NCBI GenBank assembly: GCA_021018995.1
Contig: CM037592.1
Span: forward strand, 74,403,301 to 74,467,300
Source: Chloranthus sessilifolius
Taxonomy: Eukaryota; Streptophyta; Magnoliopsida; Chloranthales; Chloranthaceae
Direction of reading: 5' to 3'
Length of the DNA stretch: 64,000 nt
The notes under the pieces: generated by a model
The model's input: the letters and a program-made list of their open reading frames with translations, nothing else
The model's database searches: none
What the model was told of the DNA's origin: nothing
Made by a program: the position numbers and the translations under genes
Shown: piece by piece, positions 22,455-33,745 of the stretch
How positions within the stretch are numbered: position 1 is the first letter of the stretch
Layout: every line of letters begins with the position of its first letter

Positions 22455-22595
22455 ATGGCGGGAGGGATGTCCTCCAAATGGATGGAAAAGGTGTTACCCA
22501 ACCAATCCTCTCGTCACTTTTATGTTGCTTCTGATTGGACGTTCCGCGCATCGTGTTTTGGGTTTTGTCTATTTTGGGTTTCGTATTTATTTTAA
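22455..22595 (+). CDS. Short antisense ORF, 46 aa, unknown function (region B)
   Basis: Starts MAGGMSSKWMEKVLPNQSS, about 210 bp after the TATA box at 22233; AATAAA lies at 22680-22685. It aligns with the 52-aa ORF at 12538-12696 over its first ~37 residues. The 3-bp length difference near residue 20 keeps the frame. No known domain is recognised, and no signal peptide or membrane segment is evident in the shared part. A downstream 1-bp indel gives the two copies different C-termini, so at least one is altered. Confidence 0.35.
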   Translation: MAGGMSSKWMEKVLPNQSSRHFYVASDWTFRASCFGFCLFWVSYLF

Positions 22596-23637
22596 GTTAT
22601 ATGTTCAGGTCCTAGGTCTTCATTTTGGGTTGTATATTCAGGAGGTATGTCTCCAGTGATACCTATAAAATTTGTCATAAATAAAATGGTATTTTATTTA
22701 TTGTGTTCGTTTTATATACGTTTATTCATGTTTATTATTGTATGTTTCTTATTTGTCTTGTTTTGAATGTTTTTGGTCCCATGGCAGAAAAGTAAGGAAC
22801 AACCTGAAAATTAAAAAAAATGCCCCAGTTTTGGGTGTCGGTCTCGTGACCTAAGTATCTCTACCAAGGTGCTAGTGCTCTTAAAAAAATGCCCCAGTGT
22901 CAAGTGACGGTGGGACTTTTATCGGCCTCACAGATGTCCTGCAGTGTATTTGTAATGTTCCCATGTTAGGAAGTAGTTTGATTATTTCGGCTGCGTGCCA
23001 GGCTCGATTTTGTAAGTGTTGAATGATCATCATGTATCATAGCTTTTAACAGGATTGAGGTGAATGGTAGGTAACAGGTGATTGCATCGCTTATCATTCA
23101 AAAGTTTTCGATTTTACTCTGAAAGAGATTTTGAAAGTCGTTTGACTCATTGTCCAAAGAGAAAATAAAGGGTGAAGAAGTGATAAGGCTTATTGATCTG
23201 AGGGTAGCTTCTTATTTAACCGAATTTGAAATAGTAGTCAACTACTTTCTTCTCGGGAGAGTAATGTGGTGCAATAATTGATCTCTCTGTCATAGTTCAG
23301 CACCATCAAATCATCAAATTCTATGGTTAGCAGGAGTTTTATCGTCCTCCCGCCACCGTGACAATATCTAGTAGTGTAAAGATGTCAAGGATGCCCTCGC
23401 AGCTTGCTTATACTTTCCTATTAAAACTACCAGGAATGCCCTCACAATTTGCTTATGCTTCCATGAATTTATTGACTGCTCATTAGTCATATTACTCTCG
23501 CTCGGTTGTGCCTTTTTTCTGTATATTTTTTTTTAACAACCTGCTAACACAGGAATTATGAGGTTTGATGGAACCTTGCACTTCCATTTTTTCTTCTCTA
23601 ACATTGACTCCAATGACTGAAGAGGGTGTATGAGAAT

Positions 23638-24652
23638 CTAGATTTTTCTACATTTCAAAATGGTTTTATGATTCACTGGTCCTTTCAATCAACTTGGCCA
23701 AATAAGAGGGTGGTCAATGAGTCAGATGATTTTCAAAATAGGTCAAAAGAATTATAACCTACGACTGGCGCATGCCTTGCGATGACTATGAGGATGATAG
23801 ATGTATGAGCATGCCTGTTTAGGCTGCGAGACATGATGATCTTTGAGTTGTGAGTCCAAGGGTGAAGAAGTCTTTCCCTTGTAGCTATTTTTTGGGCATG
23901 TTGCTGAGATAATATAAGTATTTCCAACGTGGGCTTTGATTTCCTTCAGGTGAGGCGATTGTATAGGCATTGTTTCTTAGCACTAGCTTCTCAACTTAGA
24001 ATTTTCAGTCAAAGTAAATTTTAGGTTTGGAGACAAAATCTGGGGTCATGGATGTTGCTGGGTATAAGAATATTTTTTATGCTTTTAAGCTTATATATAT
24101 ATATATATATATATATATGTTATTATTTTTTTGAAAAGTTTATGTATTTCTTTGATTTTTGAGTATATATTTTTTTGTTTTGTATATATTATTATTATTA
24201 TTATTTGTAACAGTTGCCATATTTGAATATTTGAAAAAAAAATACACTATTTGGTATGGACACGGGTCAGATCAGGTGTGTGCATAACACTGGACACAAA
24301 TGGACTTATGCTACTTTGATGTTCAAAGTTACTGAGTTTTAGGGACCCATAGTGGCCTGGTATGTAAGTGAAAGTGGTTTATAAAATAAATATACTTGAC
24401 GTTATACTTTAAGCTTGTGTAATGGACTTACACTTGAGCTGAATCCTAGCCATATATATAGTAGAAGTGTAGTAGCTTTACACTATACCCAAGCTTATAT
24501 ATATCAAAGACATAGTGTATCATCCTTGTAGGAAAGCCAGGCCCCCAATAGCTTATACACTTACACAGTGTATGAGACTTATATGTAAGTGAAACCTTAT
24601 TTGTTGTTTATGGAAATTGAAGGCAACATAGTGTAGGCACATCAGGGGATGC
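23638..24652 (-). mobile_element. Region B-specific segment without recognised genes
   Basis: Absent from region A. It holds two overlapping minus-strand frames (23733-23970) of no recognisable family, a TA microsatellite (24092-24118), a short ATT repeat (about 24190) and an AT-rich stretch with several TACACTTA / TAAGTGTA motifs (24360-24600). It may be part of the original internal region or of an older insertion. Confidence 0.4.
24092..24118. repeat. (TA)n microsatellite
   Basis: Uninterrupted TA run of about 27 bases. Confidence 0.9.
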
Positions 24653-24657
24653 TACCC

Positions 24658-27107
24658 TGTTGGGCTATTTTTGTGCTTGCTACTGACTTTATTGGAGGCA
24701 GTGATAAGAATGGGGTGAATGAAAATGAATGAAAGGTGGATTAAAAATGACAGAGCAGCAAGTTTTGATAAGTAAGAGTTTGTCCCACAGGGAAAGTTGA
24801 TCTAAAGCTCCGAGGGAGCCATCATTAGTAGGCTCTCCAGATCTGGCTACAGATCTGACAATCCTAAATGGAAGGGGATTTAAGGTCACTAAATTCTAAA
24901 TCCGAAGGTAACTTAATATCTAAACCATAGAAAGGGTTGAGAAAATGGATGAAGTAGACAAATAAATATAAAAGGGGTGAGAAATATCCTATTAGGTTCA
25001 GATCTGATGGGTTTCATGACTCAAATTCAGATCTGCTGCTATAGAAGTCCTGTCCAATGGCTACATTATCACCACTGAGGAGAAAGAATCCAACTCAACT
25101 CTGTGCCATGATCCAATCCCTTTATGGCTATAACCTGTCCACTTAAATGGTCACTGACTATCCAATTGGGGAACCACAGTCCAAAGATGGGTCAGAACAA
25201 GTCTGTCATTGTAAGCACTACTTCATCTAGGCTACAAGCACAAGAATCCATAGGGAACCTCAACCTCTAAAGTGCTATGTGTGGGGCTAGGCCTGTATGG
25301 GAGCATGTTAGCCCAAACACATATAACCAATAAGAGTTTGAGTACAGCCTTAGGTCTAGCTGTCCATTGCTGTAGAAAGACTGCAGTGATCCAGTCACAA
25401 GCCTACAATCTCTAGAACCAAACCAGATCTACCATCTGATGGCGGGTCTATACAAATACAGGGAAGTTTGGCTTTGCACAATCTCTCACAGGGCTACAAG
25501 CATAAGTGCAGAGAAGAAGAATCTGTTTTGGATCTGTAGATTGGCCTCACCCTAAGGCTATAACCTGTCCACTTAAATGGTCACAGACTATCCCAAAGGC
25601 TATCCTCCTCACAGAGGACCAAAACAAAACAAGAACACTGCTGTCACCACCATGTTCACAAGGCTACAAGCACAAGCTCCAATGGAGATTTCATATCTAG
25701 TGGATCATGTGGTGGGGCTAGGCTTGTATGGGAGCATGTTAGCCCAGACACACAGGTCCCTTGGATCTAAATAGGTCTCTAAAAACAGTCCTCCATTGCT
25801 CATAATACAACCTATCAATGGAGGATCTCAAGGCAGCAGCCTTATACAGAACAACTCAATCTCAAAGTTCAATCCCACACATGTAAAACTCCCAATCATG
25901 GAATTCCATTCATTCTAAACCAAATAAGCATACAGAGGCATAGCCAGCAAGTGTTGGGCTATGGAGAGAAGAACAAGTAAAAAGAAATCTACCTAAACCT
26001 TACTAGAGGTCTACAGCTACTGCAAGAAGAAGATAGACAAAAATTCTATTCTAAGAGAGGCCCCTAAACCTAAACCAGGCTTAGGTTTATATCGCAGTCA
26101 GTTTGGCGGTGCATTGGGTTAGGAAACCCTAATTTTAATGATGCCATGGTGCCTAATATTGTTCCTTGGATGCCTCGGGGCGCTTGCATGGAAATTGGAG
26201 CATTGGAGTGCGTGCCCTAATTGCTGGAAGTTTCCAGAATGTCCTCTACAGAAATGAGGGAGAGTTAGAGTTCAGAGCCTCGCCAGGTAGCACTAGTTTC
26301 CAAGACTGTCGCATGGTATCACGGTCTTTGCGAGATTGGATTAACTTGAAATTATAGCCGTCGCGGGGTTGTCTTAGTTTACAGCTTAAGCAGTCGCATG
26401 ATAGAGCATTGAATCCTCGCTAGATTGCTCTGGTCTTCGCGAAATTGCACTTTCCTTCTGAATGGCACGGGAATCGTGCAGGCAGTTTGTTCCTCAATGG
26501 ATCTCCATGAGGATCCTCGTGAGGGCGTGATGTGCATTGGTCTCTGAATTGCGCGATAAGTTTTTCTGCAGTTTTGTATCCCGCGGCCACTGCGCAATAG
26601 CTGCGCACAGAAATACCTAGAGCTCTCTCTCCTCAGCTTATTTAAGTGAACTGTGTGAGGTTTTGAGTGATGCTTTCTTGAACTGCGCGAGACTGAGCGA
26701 GCACTTAAGTCCTTAAGCTTCGTGAGAGCTGTGCGACTCATGATTCTGAAGCCCTTCTGTCACTAAACTGCGCGAGAACAATGCGGACACTTGGTATGAA
26801 GTCTTGGGAAACTCTCGAGGACTGCGTGAGGCTTACTTCCTGGATCCTTTAAGCCTTGCGGCAACTGTGCGAGGCTCATTTCTTGCTCTGTTGCTGCTGT
26901 GCTTTGCCTTTATGTAGTCAAGTTCTAGTCTGGATCTAGCTTCCCTTCTTTTAAGAGACTTCTGGGGTCCCCTTAGCAGGATTAAGGCCTTATTGCAGCT
27001 GTTGTATAGTACCTACAAAACAGGCTTAAAACACTTTTATTAAATGATTAAGGGTCCAACAGAGATTAAGTTAAGGGGTGAAAAGTGGTACTTTTCAAGT
27101 CTTAACA
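24658..27107 (-). mobile_element. Athila-type solo LTR with 5-bp target duplication
   Basis: Reads TGTTAAGACTTG...GCCCAACA on the minus strand, with perfect flanking direct repeats TACCC at 24653-24657 and 27108-27112. No internal region adjoins it, so it is a solo LTR left by LTR-LTR recombination. It shares its head and the TGACCATTTAAGTGGACAGG passage with the LTR at 41359. It carries many dispersed CTGCGCGAG-type motifs between 26340 and 26880. Confidence 0.85.
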
Positions 27108-27112
27108 TACCC

Positions 27113-29802
27113 TTCATTAGCTTAGAAGCTGCTTCTTTCGCCAGCAAAACTACACGAATGCATGACTCATCTTTGACTCCCATGCACACAAAGTGCGGCT
27201 CAACTACTACCAAACTCGACAAAGCTTCTATTTTTTTTTTCTTCCTACTACAAACTATTAGAGCACACGATTAAGGAAACACAAAAAATGAAACCCTACA
27301 TATACATTAAACCACAGCCATTAAAGTAAATCTCTGCTAGATTTTCAACCCATTACTCTATTCCCTTTCTTCACACCTGCGATTCAAAATCGTGAGTCAC
27401 AACCCTCCGATTCAGTCATGAGAGTTTTGGCCGATGGGCCATTGATCTCGGAGAGTCCTTACGACCCTAGCTTCGACAAGTAGTTCACGAGCTCGACGAA
27501 CGCAACACCGACACACGTTCGACGTCAGCGTAACCACGAGTTCTCCAAAAAGGTACGTCATCAAACGAAACACAAATTAGTTTCCTTTGATCAGTTTTAC
27601 GCAAAATTATAGGTCTGTGGTGTCGATCCCATGAAATTGAATAGGCAGCCTATGTGAGGGTTTCAGAGTCAACAACTATGATTATCGCACTCCGGAACTC
27701 TCATACAAACGACTGCATTAAGTGAGGTTCTCGGTGTAAACTAGAAAAGAAACTAAAGTAGTTATATAGTATAGAAGGCTCAGCCAACTAAATGAACCAA
27801 AGGTCAAGAAGGGACCAAGGAAGTACCCCGTCAAGCATAGCCTCAGGCTTGCCGCCGCAACCTCATAAGGTTGTCGCGGCAAGGTGCTCAATTGGAGTGC
27901 CTGCTGCGGCAACCCTGTGGCTTGCTGAGGCAAGCCTGTGTCTGGGCCCTTATGTGTGTGCTTATGGTGTCGTTTATAGGTGTTGTGTCTTTTAGTATAA
28001 GCTATGTCTTGTGCTACATCCTGAAGTCTAAGTGGCCCAGTAAACTAATAAAACTACTAAAACCATGAATGTACATCCTAGGCCTTTGGTGCACATGACG
28101 AGTTTGTACCGATGGCTATTTGCATGGATGCAAGAATGCAGGTGTAACAAGTAACACGCAAGCTCGAGAATATGGTAGGGAGTTTACCCTATTATATTAT
28201 ATGTTGTTTCTTCATTCTCGTTTAGATAGCAAATTATTGATGATGACTAATTTATGATCATGTATGGGTAGGTAGAGTGATACTTATGTCAGTTTGGTTA
28301 TATAAGATGAACTAGTTTCAATATGTATACATGATGCCAGACAGTTTTGATGGATAATGATGACTAATGATGCTAGTTTTGATTAGAGATTGATAACGAT
28401 GCTAATCAGTTTTGATGCATATTGATGAATAATGCATATTGACGAGTTTTGATAATTAAGGCAGTTTCAATGACTGTTTTTGCATGACTATGTCAAGTTT
28501 GATGAATGGATGTGTATGCTCACAATGAAATCAGTTGCAATATAAGGATTATGCTATTCAGTTTAAATGTATGATCATGTATTGCTCAGAAATGATGATG
28601 ATCTTGTATTGCTCATGCATAATCATGTATGGTAATAGATAGACAGAAAATTCTTATATGAAGAATAATGCTAAATTCAGTTTCGATATCTTCTTAGATG
28701 TTATCTGCTCATGATATTCTCGCATACATAATACCATGCATTGTTCATGTCTTATTATCCTTGAGGTCAAGTACCAATTTTGCTTCGTTTTTGAGCCAAG
28801 TGTTCCCACTAACTCGGGAGCTTGATTGTGTAAATCTTGGTCCAAGTGATCCCGCTAACTCGGGAGCTTGATTTATCTTGGTTCAAGTGATCCCGCTAAC
28901 TCCGGAGCTTGACAAGTGATCCCGCTAACTCGGGAGCTTGATTTATCTCGGTCCATGTGATCCCGTTAACTCGGGAGCTTGACAAGTGATCCCGCTAACT
29001 CTGGAGCTTGATTTTCTTATTTCTTTTACATGTACGGTTTACATAGCTTGTTTAAGCTAAAATATGTCAGCATGATTCCTTGTTCAATATGATTCCTCGT
29101 ATCTGTAGCACCATGAGTTCCTTGTATTTATTCAGCATGATTATTCACCATGTTAGCATGATAAATTATTCGCATGATAATGAAACGTGTATGCTATACT
29201 AGATATAAGATATAATATGCTTTGATTTATATTTTATGCCTCTAGAAGTGAATTTGGTAATCTAACATATGAATTAGTACTGTAAATTTCTCTGCTGAGC
29301 TCTGATGATAGCTCATCCGACGACTTCAATGTCTTAGCTGTAGATATTAATCTGGAGCACGAGGGCGATCCCACATACCAGCCGGATGAGGAAGAGGAGG
29401 ACGAGGAGGTAGAATTCGCTGAGAAATTCTTTCTGAAATAGGTTTGAGAGAGAGAGAGATGTCTTTTAAACACTTGTATAAACCACGTATTATGTTTTTT
29501 TTTTGACATTTTATACTACATGTATAGGTTTTATTTCCATTGTTTAGATGACGGGTAGCCGCCATCGGTGGAAAGCTATACATTACATCCAGTTATTCTT
29601 GTTTATAGCCTTGTTATTTGCTATTTTTAATAGATGAGTAAATATCATATTTGTCATATTATTTCATGTTAGAGTTATTCAATTGCTTCCACATATGCAA
29701 TACTTTATACACGACTCGATGCACTTGTCTGATAGGATCATGTTAGGTGATCCGACGACGCGACCTTTCCTATATATGATAAGGGGAAACGTCGAGTTGT
29801 CA
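27113..29802 (+). mobile_element. Chromovirus-like (Tekay/Del-type) LTR remnant
   Basis: Ends GTTGTCACA at 29802, a plausible LTR terminus. Features that recall plant Tekay/Del LTRs are: GCCGCGGCAA-type repeats (27850-27930), an AAAGGTACGTC donor-like junction (about 27548), a hairpin tandem repeat (28796-29012) and a CTGCTGAGCTC stretch (29291). No primer site or internal region follows. The 5' end was not found and may lie left of the Athila solo LTR. The assignment is from memory of similar LTRs; a gene fragment is not excluded. Confidence 0.4.
28796..29012 (+). repeat. Hairpin-forming tandem repeat, six copies
   Basis: Six units of alternating length (about 29-46 bp) share AAGTGATCCCGCTAACTCGG. 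Each contains the stem TCCCG/CGGGA around a 6-base loop. Two units have a mismatch in the second arm. Confidence 0.9.
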
Positions 29803-30586
29803 CATTTTTTTTAAGATACAACATCAGTTCTTGAAGTAAGGGACCGAATTAGGAAGTTCGCTTGGTGGGACATGTTGAATGGTCAGAGTGACCGTTCGAT
29901 TAGATGATATTGTTTGGGGTCCTCGATCCCTCTCGATCTGATTGCTAAAGAGAAGTTATGTTTATGTTTGTGTTGTGGATGATGTGAGATTTGTTGAAAT
30001 AGGTGTGATATCTTTTAACTTCTTTTTTTGATAAATCTTTAATGGTCGGGGCCTCCTTGTCAGGAGGGATCTTCTTTAATTTTTCGATAGGGTGAGGCAT
30101 CTCGTAGAAATAGAGCATAGAGTTGTTAGAGTATTTTTTGAGGTGATTTACGGGTTGTTAGAAAGTTTTTTATGGGTGAAGTTTGAGTCAAAACTGTTGA
30201 GAGGGATGGTAGTGTTGTAAAGGTAATGATAGGATAAGGCAGAGGTAGAGTAGGAGGAGAAGAGGCGAGGGCGTAGGCCAAGGTGGACCTTTCCTCCGTG
30301 TGGGGCGGTTTTGCCTTCCCTTGTTTTGTTTGATGTGTATTTTGGGTTTATTGTGAGTTTGTTTTAATGTTTTGTTTGTAATTTTGGGAGGAGGTTTAGT
30401 ATCGAGAGTTTAATGTTGCGGTATTATCGTCGGTTGGTGTTCTGTGAAAGTTTTGATTGTGAGGTCTATGAAAATCTGGATCTGATGGTTAGAATTGGTC
30501 TTAGTTTTTGTGTTGTGGTGAAATTCGAGATTTTAGTAATATGTCTATTTGGATGTTAATTGGGGTAGCAAGATTTAAGTTTGGTT
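29803..30586 (-). mobile_element. Internal region B, noncoding part
   Basis: From about 30283 it matches 13712-14074 of region A; 29803-30282 has no counterpart there. No gene was recognised. A short GAGGAGAAGAGGCGAGGG purine run lies at 30257-30274. Confidence 0.5.
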
Positions 30587-31204
30587 TTATTTCGAGAGTG
30601 GGAGTGATGATCGGCTCCTCAATAGGTTTGGTGGCTGGCTCAAAGGTGAGTGGAGTTGGCGTTGTAGGGATAGGTCTGATTTTAGTGACAGGTTCGTGTT
30701 CGATAGCAGGCTCGAGTTTGACGACAGGTTCAAGTTTGACAATGGGTTTGGTTTTGATGGGGGGTCACCTTTGATGTTGGGTTCGAGCTTGTAGATGGGT
30801 GCAAGGTTGATGATAGGTTCAGGTCTAGGTTCAACGATTGGTTTAAGTTCAATGATAGGTTTGGTTTTGTGTCTGATGACAGGTTCAAGTTTGATCATCG
30901 ATTTAGGTACGATGATAAGTTCATGTTTGAGGATAGGTTTAGATTCGCCGGTAGTTTGAGGCTTGATGTTAGGTTTGTATTCGATGATCAGTTTAGGTTT
31001 GACGATAGGTTCAAGTTTGATGATAGGTTCAGATCCAATGATAGGTTTAGGTTCGGTGACAAGTTTAGGTTTGATGATAGGTTTAGGTTTGGTGACAAGT
31101 TTAGGTTCGATGAGCAGTTTAGGTTTGATGGTAGCTTTAGTTTTGAGGCTCAATTTCGTATTTGGTGGAATGGTAAGTTTGATAATGGGTCCTAGTTCCA
31201 GCAT
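30587..31204 (-). CDS. Lys-Pro hexapeptide-repeat frame (region B)
   Basis: A 205-codon minus-strand frame of the same repeat type as 14075-14722, for example IKPKLLIEPKLVTKPKPIIK. It stays open for some 600 bp despite many substitutions relative to region A. Near its C-terminus a frameshift puts it into the reading frame that is the alternative one in region A (14080-14274), so the two C-termini differ. The same caution about stop-free repeats applies. Confidence 0.4.
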   Translation of the reverse strand: MLELGPIIKLTIPPNTKLSLKTKATIKPKLLIEPKLVTKPKPIIKPKLVTEPKPIIGSEPIIKLEPIVKPKLIIEYKPNIKPQTTGESKPILKHELIIVPKSMIKLEPVIRHKTKPIIELKPIVEPRPEPIINLAPIYKLEPNIKGDPPSKPNPLSNLNLSSNSSLLSNTNLSLKSDLSLQRQLHSPLSQPPNLLRSRSSLPLSK

Positions 31205-31909
31205 TGAGGGGATGATAAGTTTGGTGGAGAGTTCTATAGGGGTTGATTCATGAGTTGGTTTCGAAATTAGCCCAACGAGTGATTCTGGAGTGGGTGGTTA
31301 GGAGGTCTGTTTGGCGACAGAGCCAGATTCGGGGTTTCGTTTTGAAGTTGGTGAGGTGACGAGTTCGGTAGTGAGTTTAGGTTTTGACATGGGTTTCGGT
31401 TCGAGAGCTGGTTCTGAGGTTGGTGGGGTAAATTATTTGTTGTTAAGTTCAAGTTTTATAGCAGTTGTAGGAACTGATTCAGGGACTAGTTTTTAGATTG
31501 ACGGGATAATGTGTTTGACAATGTGTTTAGGTTTGGGGGTTAACTTCAGAATTGGTTTGATTAGGGGTTTTGATTGGATTATGAGTTCATGTTCAGAGTT
31601 TAGTTTTGTGATCGGCTTAAGTATGAATGGCGTCATATAATACCGATTGATTGATTCAAAAATTACTTCTAAAATCAGCACGTGAGCCTATTTGGGGGTT
31701 GTTTGTGTCATTACTTTGGACATCTATTCAAGAGGTGTAGGGGTTGATTCATTTGTTGGTAAGTTGTCGGATTCAACGGTAGGCTGAGTTGGTTCGATGG
31801 TTAAGTTGTTGACCTTAACGGTCAACTGGATTGATTTGGAATCGGGTTTGATGATTTTAGTGATAGGTCAGAACATTTCAGGAACATGTTTGGTGATTTT
31901 GGCAGTAGG

Positions 31910-32466
31910 TTAGATCAGTGCGTTGAGCTTGGTGATGAGTTTGGTGATTGACTGGGTTAGTTTGGGGGTGGAGTCGAAGATAGGTTGGATCTTAGTGATC
32001 TTGGTGACTAGTTCAGTGCGAAAGGCGATTTCACATTTATTTGTGTATGGGACATGGTTAGTTGGTTGTGAATGGATGATATGGACATGGTCTGAAGGGG
32101 GTTCAATCCTTCGGATCAAGCTAGCCGGGTGCAATGGGGCAGGAGTGAATGTGTGTACGGTATCGTATGTGGGTTGAGGGCTTGATGGAGTTTGTTCAAG
32201 CAACGGGTTGTAGCAGGTGATGTTAGTTTGCACAGTGTTGGGGAGTTAGTTTTGATCATAGTGTGGGTTTTTGTATTGGTTGTTGCATAAAAGTTGGTAA
32301 GGGTGTTGATCTCACTTTTGTGTGGTAATTGGTTTTGGTTAGGGTATAGGTTTGTGTATAGATCTTGAGCTTGGTCATATGGGTGGTATGGTTGAGGGTT
32401 TGTTTGATTTTGTCCTTGGTTTGTGCTGATTTGTTCGGGCCTTAAAGTCTTATTTGGAATTTTCAC
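31910..32466 (-). pseudogene. Pro/Thr/Asn-rich region after gag (region B)
   Basis: Frames 32116-32466 and 31910-32233 together cover the region equivalent to 15258-15840. The N-terminal part is rich in Gln, Asn and Pro; the C-terminal part contains IRRIEPPSDHVHIIHS. A frameshift separates the two frames. Confidence 0.45.
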
Positions 32467-32528
32467 TCTAGGGTTGTCGGAGGAGGGTCCTTCAGATGTC
32501 AGAGCAGAGAGGTTAAAGCTCCCGTCCT

Positions 32529-33074
32529 TTATTTAATGTTGTATGCACGTTGATAAAGGACAATGAAGTCGGGGTAGTAACTTAGGATGAGAGCACTCCA
32601 GAGGGGTTCGAAGGTGTTGATGATCACCATTTCTATCATATCGCGTTCTTTTATTTGATTCCCTATTCAGGCAGCGAGCCTCCTCCAACAGTTAGCGAAT
32701 GTCTCGAAGTCTTCGGCGTCCTCTTGTCTTGTGTGCATCAAGTCAAGGAGACTAATTTCTTCATGAGTGAGGTGTTGGTATTGGTCTAAGAATCTACTAG
32801 CTAAGTCTTCGAATGTCTCGATTTCGGCTAGAGGTAAGGTAACGAACCAGTCAAGGGGTTCTCCTTCCAGAGACCTCTGAAAGTAGTGAATGAGAAGGCC
32901 CTGGTTATTGCATATGGGTCTATAGTCGTTACAAAATAGGGCCAAGTGGTGTTTCAGATTGCCTGTACCATTATATTTGTTGAATTTGGGTGATTTGAAC
33001 TCGACGGGTACAGTGATGTCGAGGTAGACAAATCCAAAAGTGTGGCTACGGCTAGGGCGCTCTCTGTTAGCCAT
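32529..33074 (-). pseudogene. gag: gag capsid domain, Tat-type (region B)
   Basis: Minus-strand ATG at 33074; 135 codons to the same in-frame TGA as in region A. Landmarks are KYNGTGNLKHHLALF, QRSLEGEPLDWF, FEDLASRFLDQYQH and CWRRLAA. Four codons present in region A (FDKFCRDLD) are shortened here to VYLD, an in-frame deletion. The frame continues past the TGA to TAA at 32529. It would form the nucleocapsid shell of the element. Confidence 0.75.
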
Positions 33075-33725
33075 GTAATTATCTAGAAGTTGAGGGAGGT
33101 CGTCTATGTTTATGGTGGTATCGCCTTTTGAGGTCTCAGGGGAGGGTTGTCTTTGGTGATAGTCATTATAGGGGACATGAGGGGTATGTGTGTTATGTGT
33201 CGGAGGAGTCGGAGCAGATGGAGAAGTCGACGTCCTTTCCTCTTATTGACTTCTTAGGGTAACTCGTCGTTCATCCCTCAACCTCTGGTCCACTACAACT
33301 TTGAATAAACTGGCGAATGACTATAGCAGGGCATCGGCTTTTTTTCCTCCCTTCATCAACTTGTTGGCGGTGTGGTCCACAATTTGGCTAGCCTAAGTTT
33401 TGTCCGTCATCACTTTCTCTATTGCTGTTGTTGTGATTTGTGTTTCGTGAAGGGGTATTTTTTGTTTTCACTGATCGTATTTATCCGGGCACGACGTTGG
33501 GCTGTCCTGAGAGACGGCCTAACATTATACTCGGGATCGCTAGGAAGGTCCAATGAGGGTAGTTCGATATCATTAAAATTTAATTTTCTGATGCCCAACA
33601 TTTTAAATAGTTTTTTTTTAAAGTTGAGTATGTAGTGTGAGTGTGTGCAAAGAAAAAATGAAAAAAGGTAGAAAATAATAATAATAATAAAACTAATTAA
33701 ATTGACGCAACCCTTAGGAAAAGAG

Positions 33726-33742
33726 TCCCATCACAATCGCCA
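33726..33742 (-). other. Primer binding site, internal region B
   Basis: Minus-strand TGGCGATTGTGATGGGA, 3 bases inside LTR c; followed by CTCTTTTCC as in region C. Confidence 0.6.
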
Positions 33743-33745
33743 GTT

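Larger units (their letters stand above)
19987..23637 (-). mobile_element. 3' noncoding part of Tat-type internal region B
   Basis: Matches 10066-13710 of region A base for base over most of its length, with scattered transitions and small indels. It keeps the polypurine-like tract (19987-19999), the GATGGGAC cluster (21088-21645) and the antisense module described below. Confidence 0.7.

Noticed and set aside
28796-29012. CRISPR-like array
   Set aside because: Plant nuclear context, variable unit length, and spacers that are themselves repeated; it is an LTR tandem repeat.
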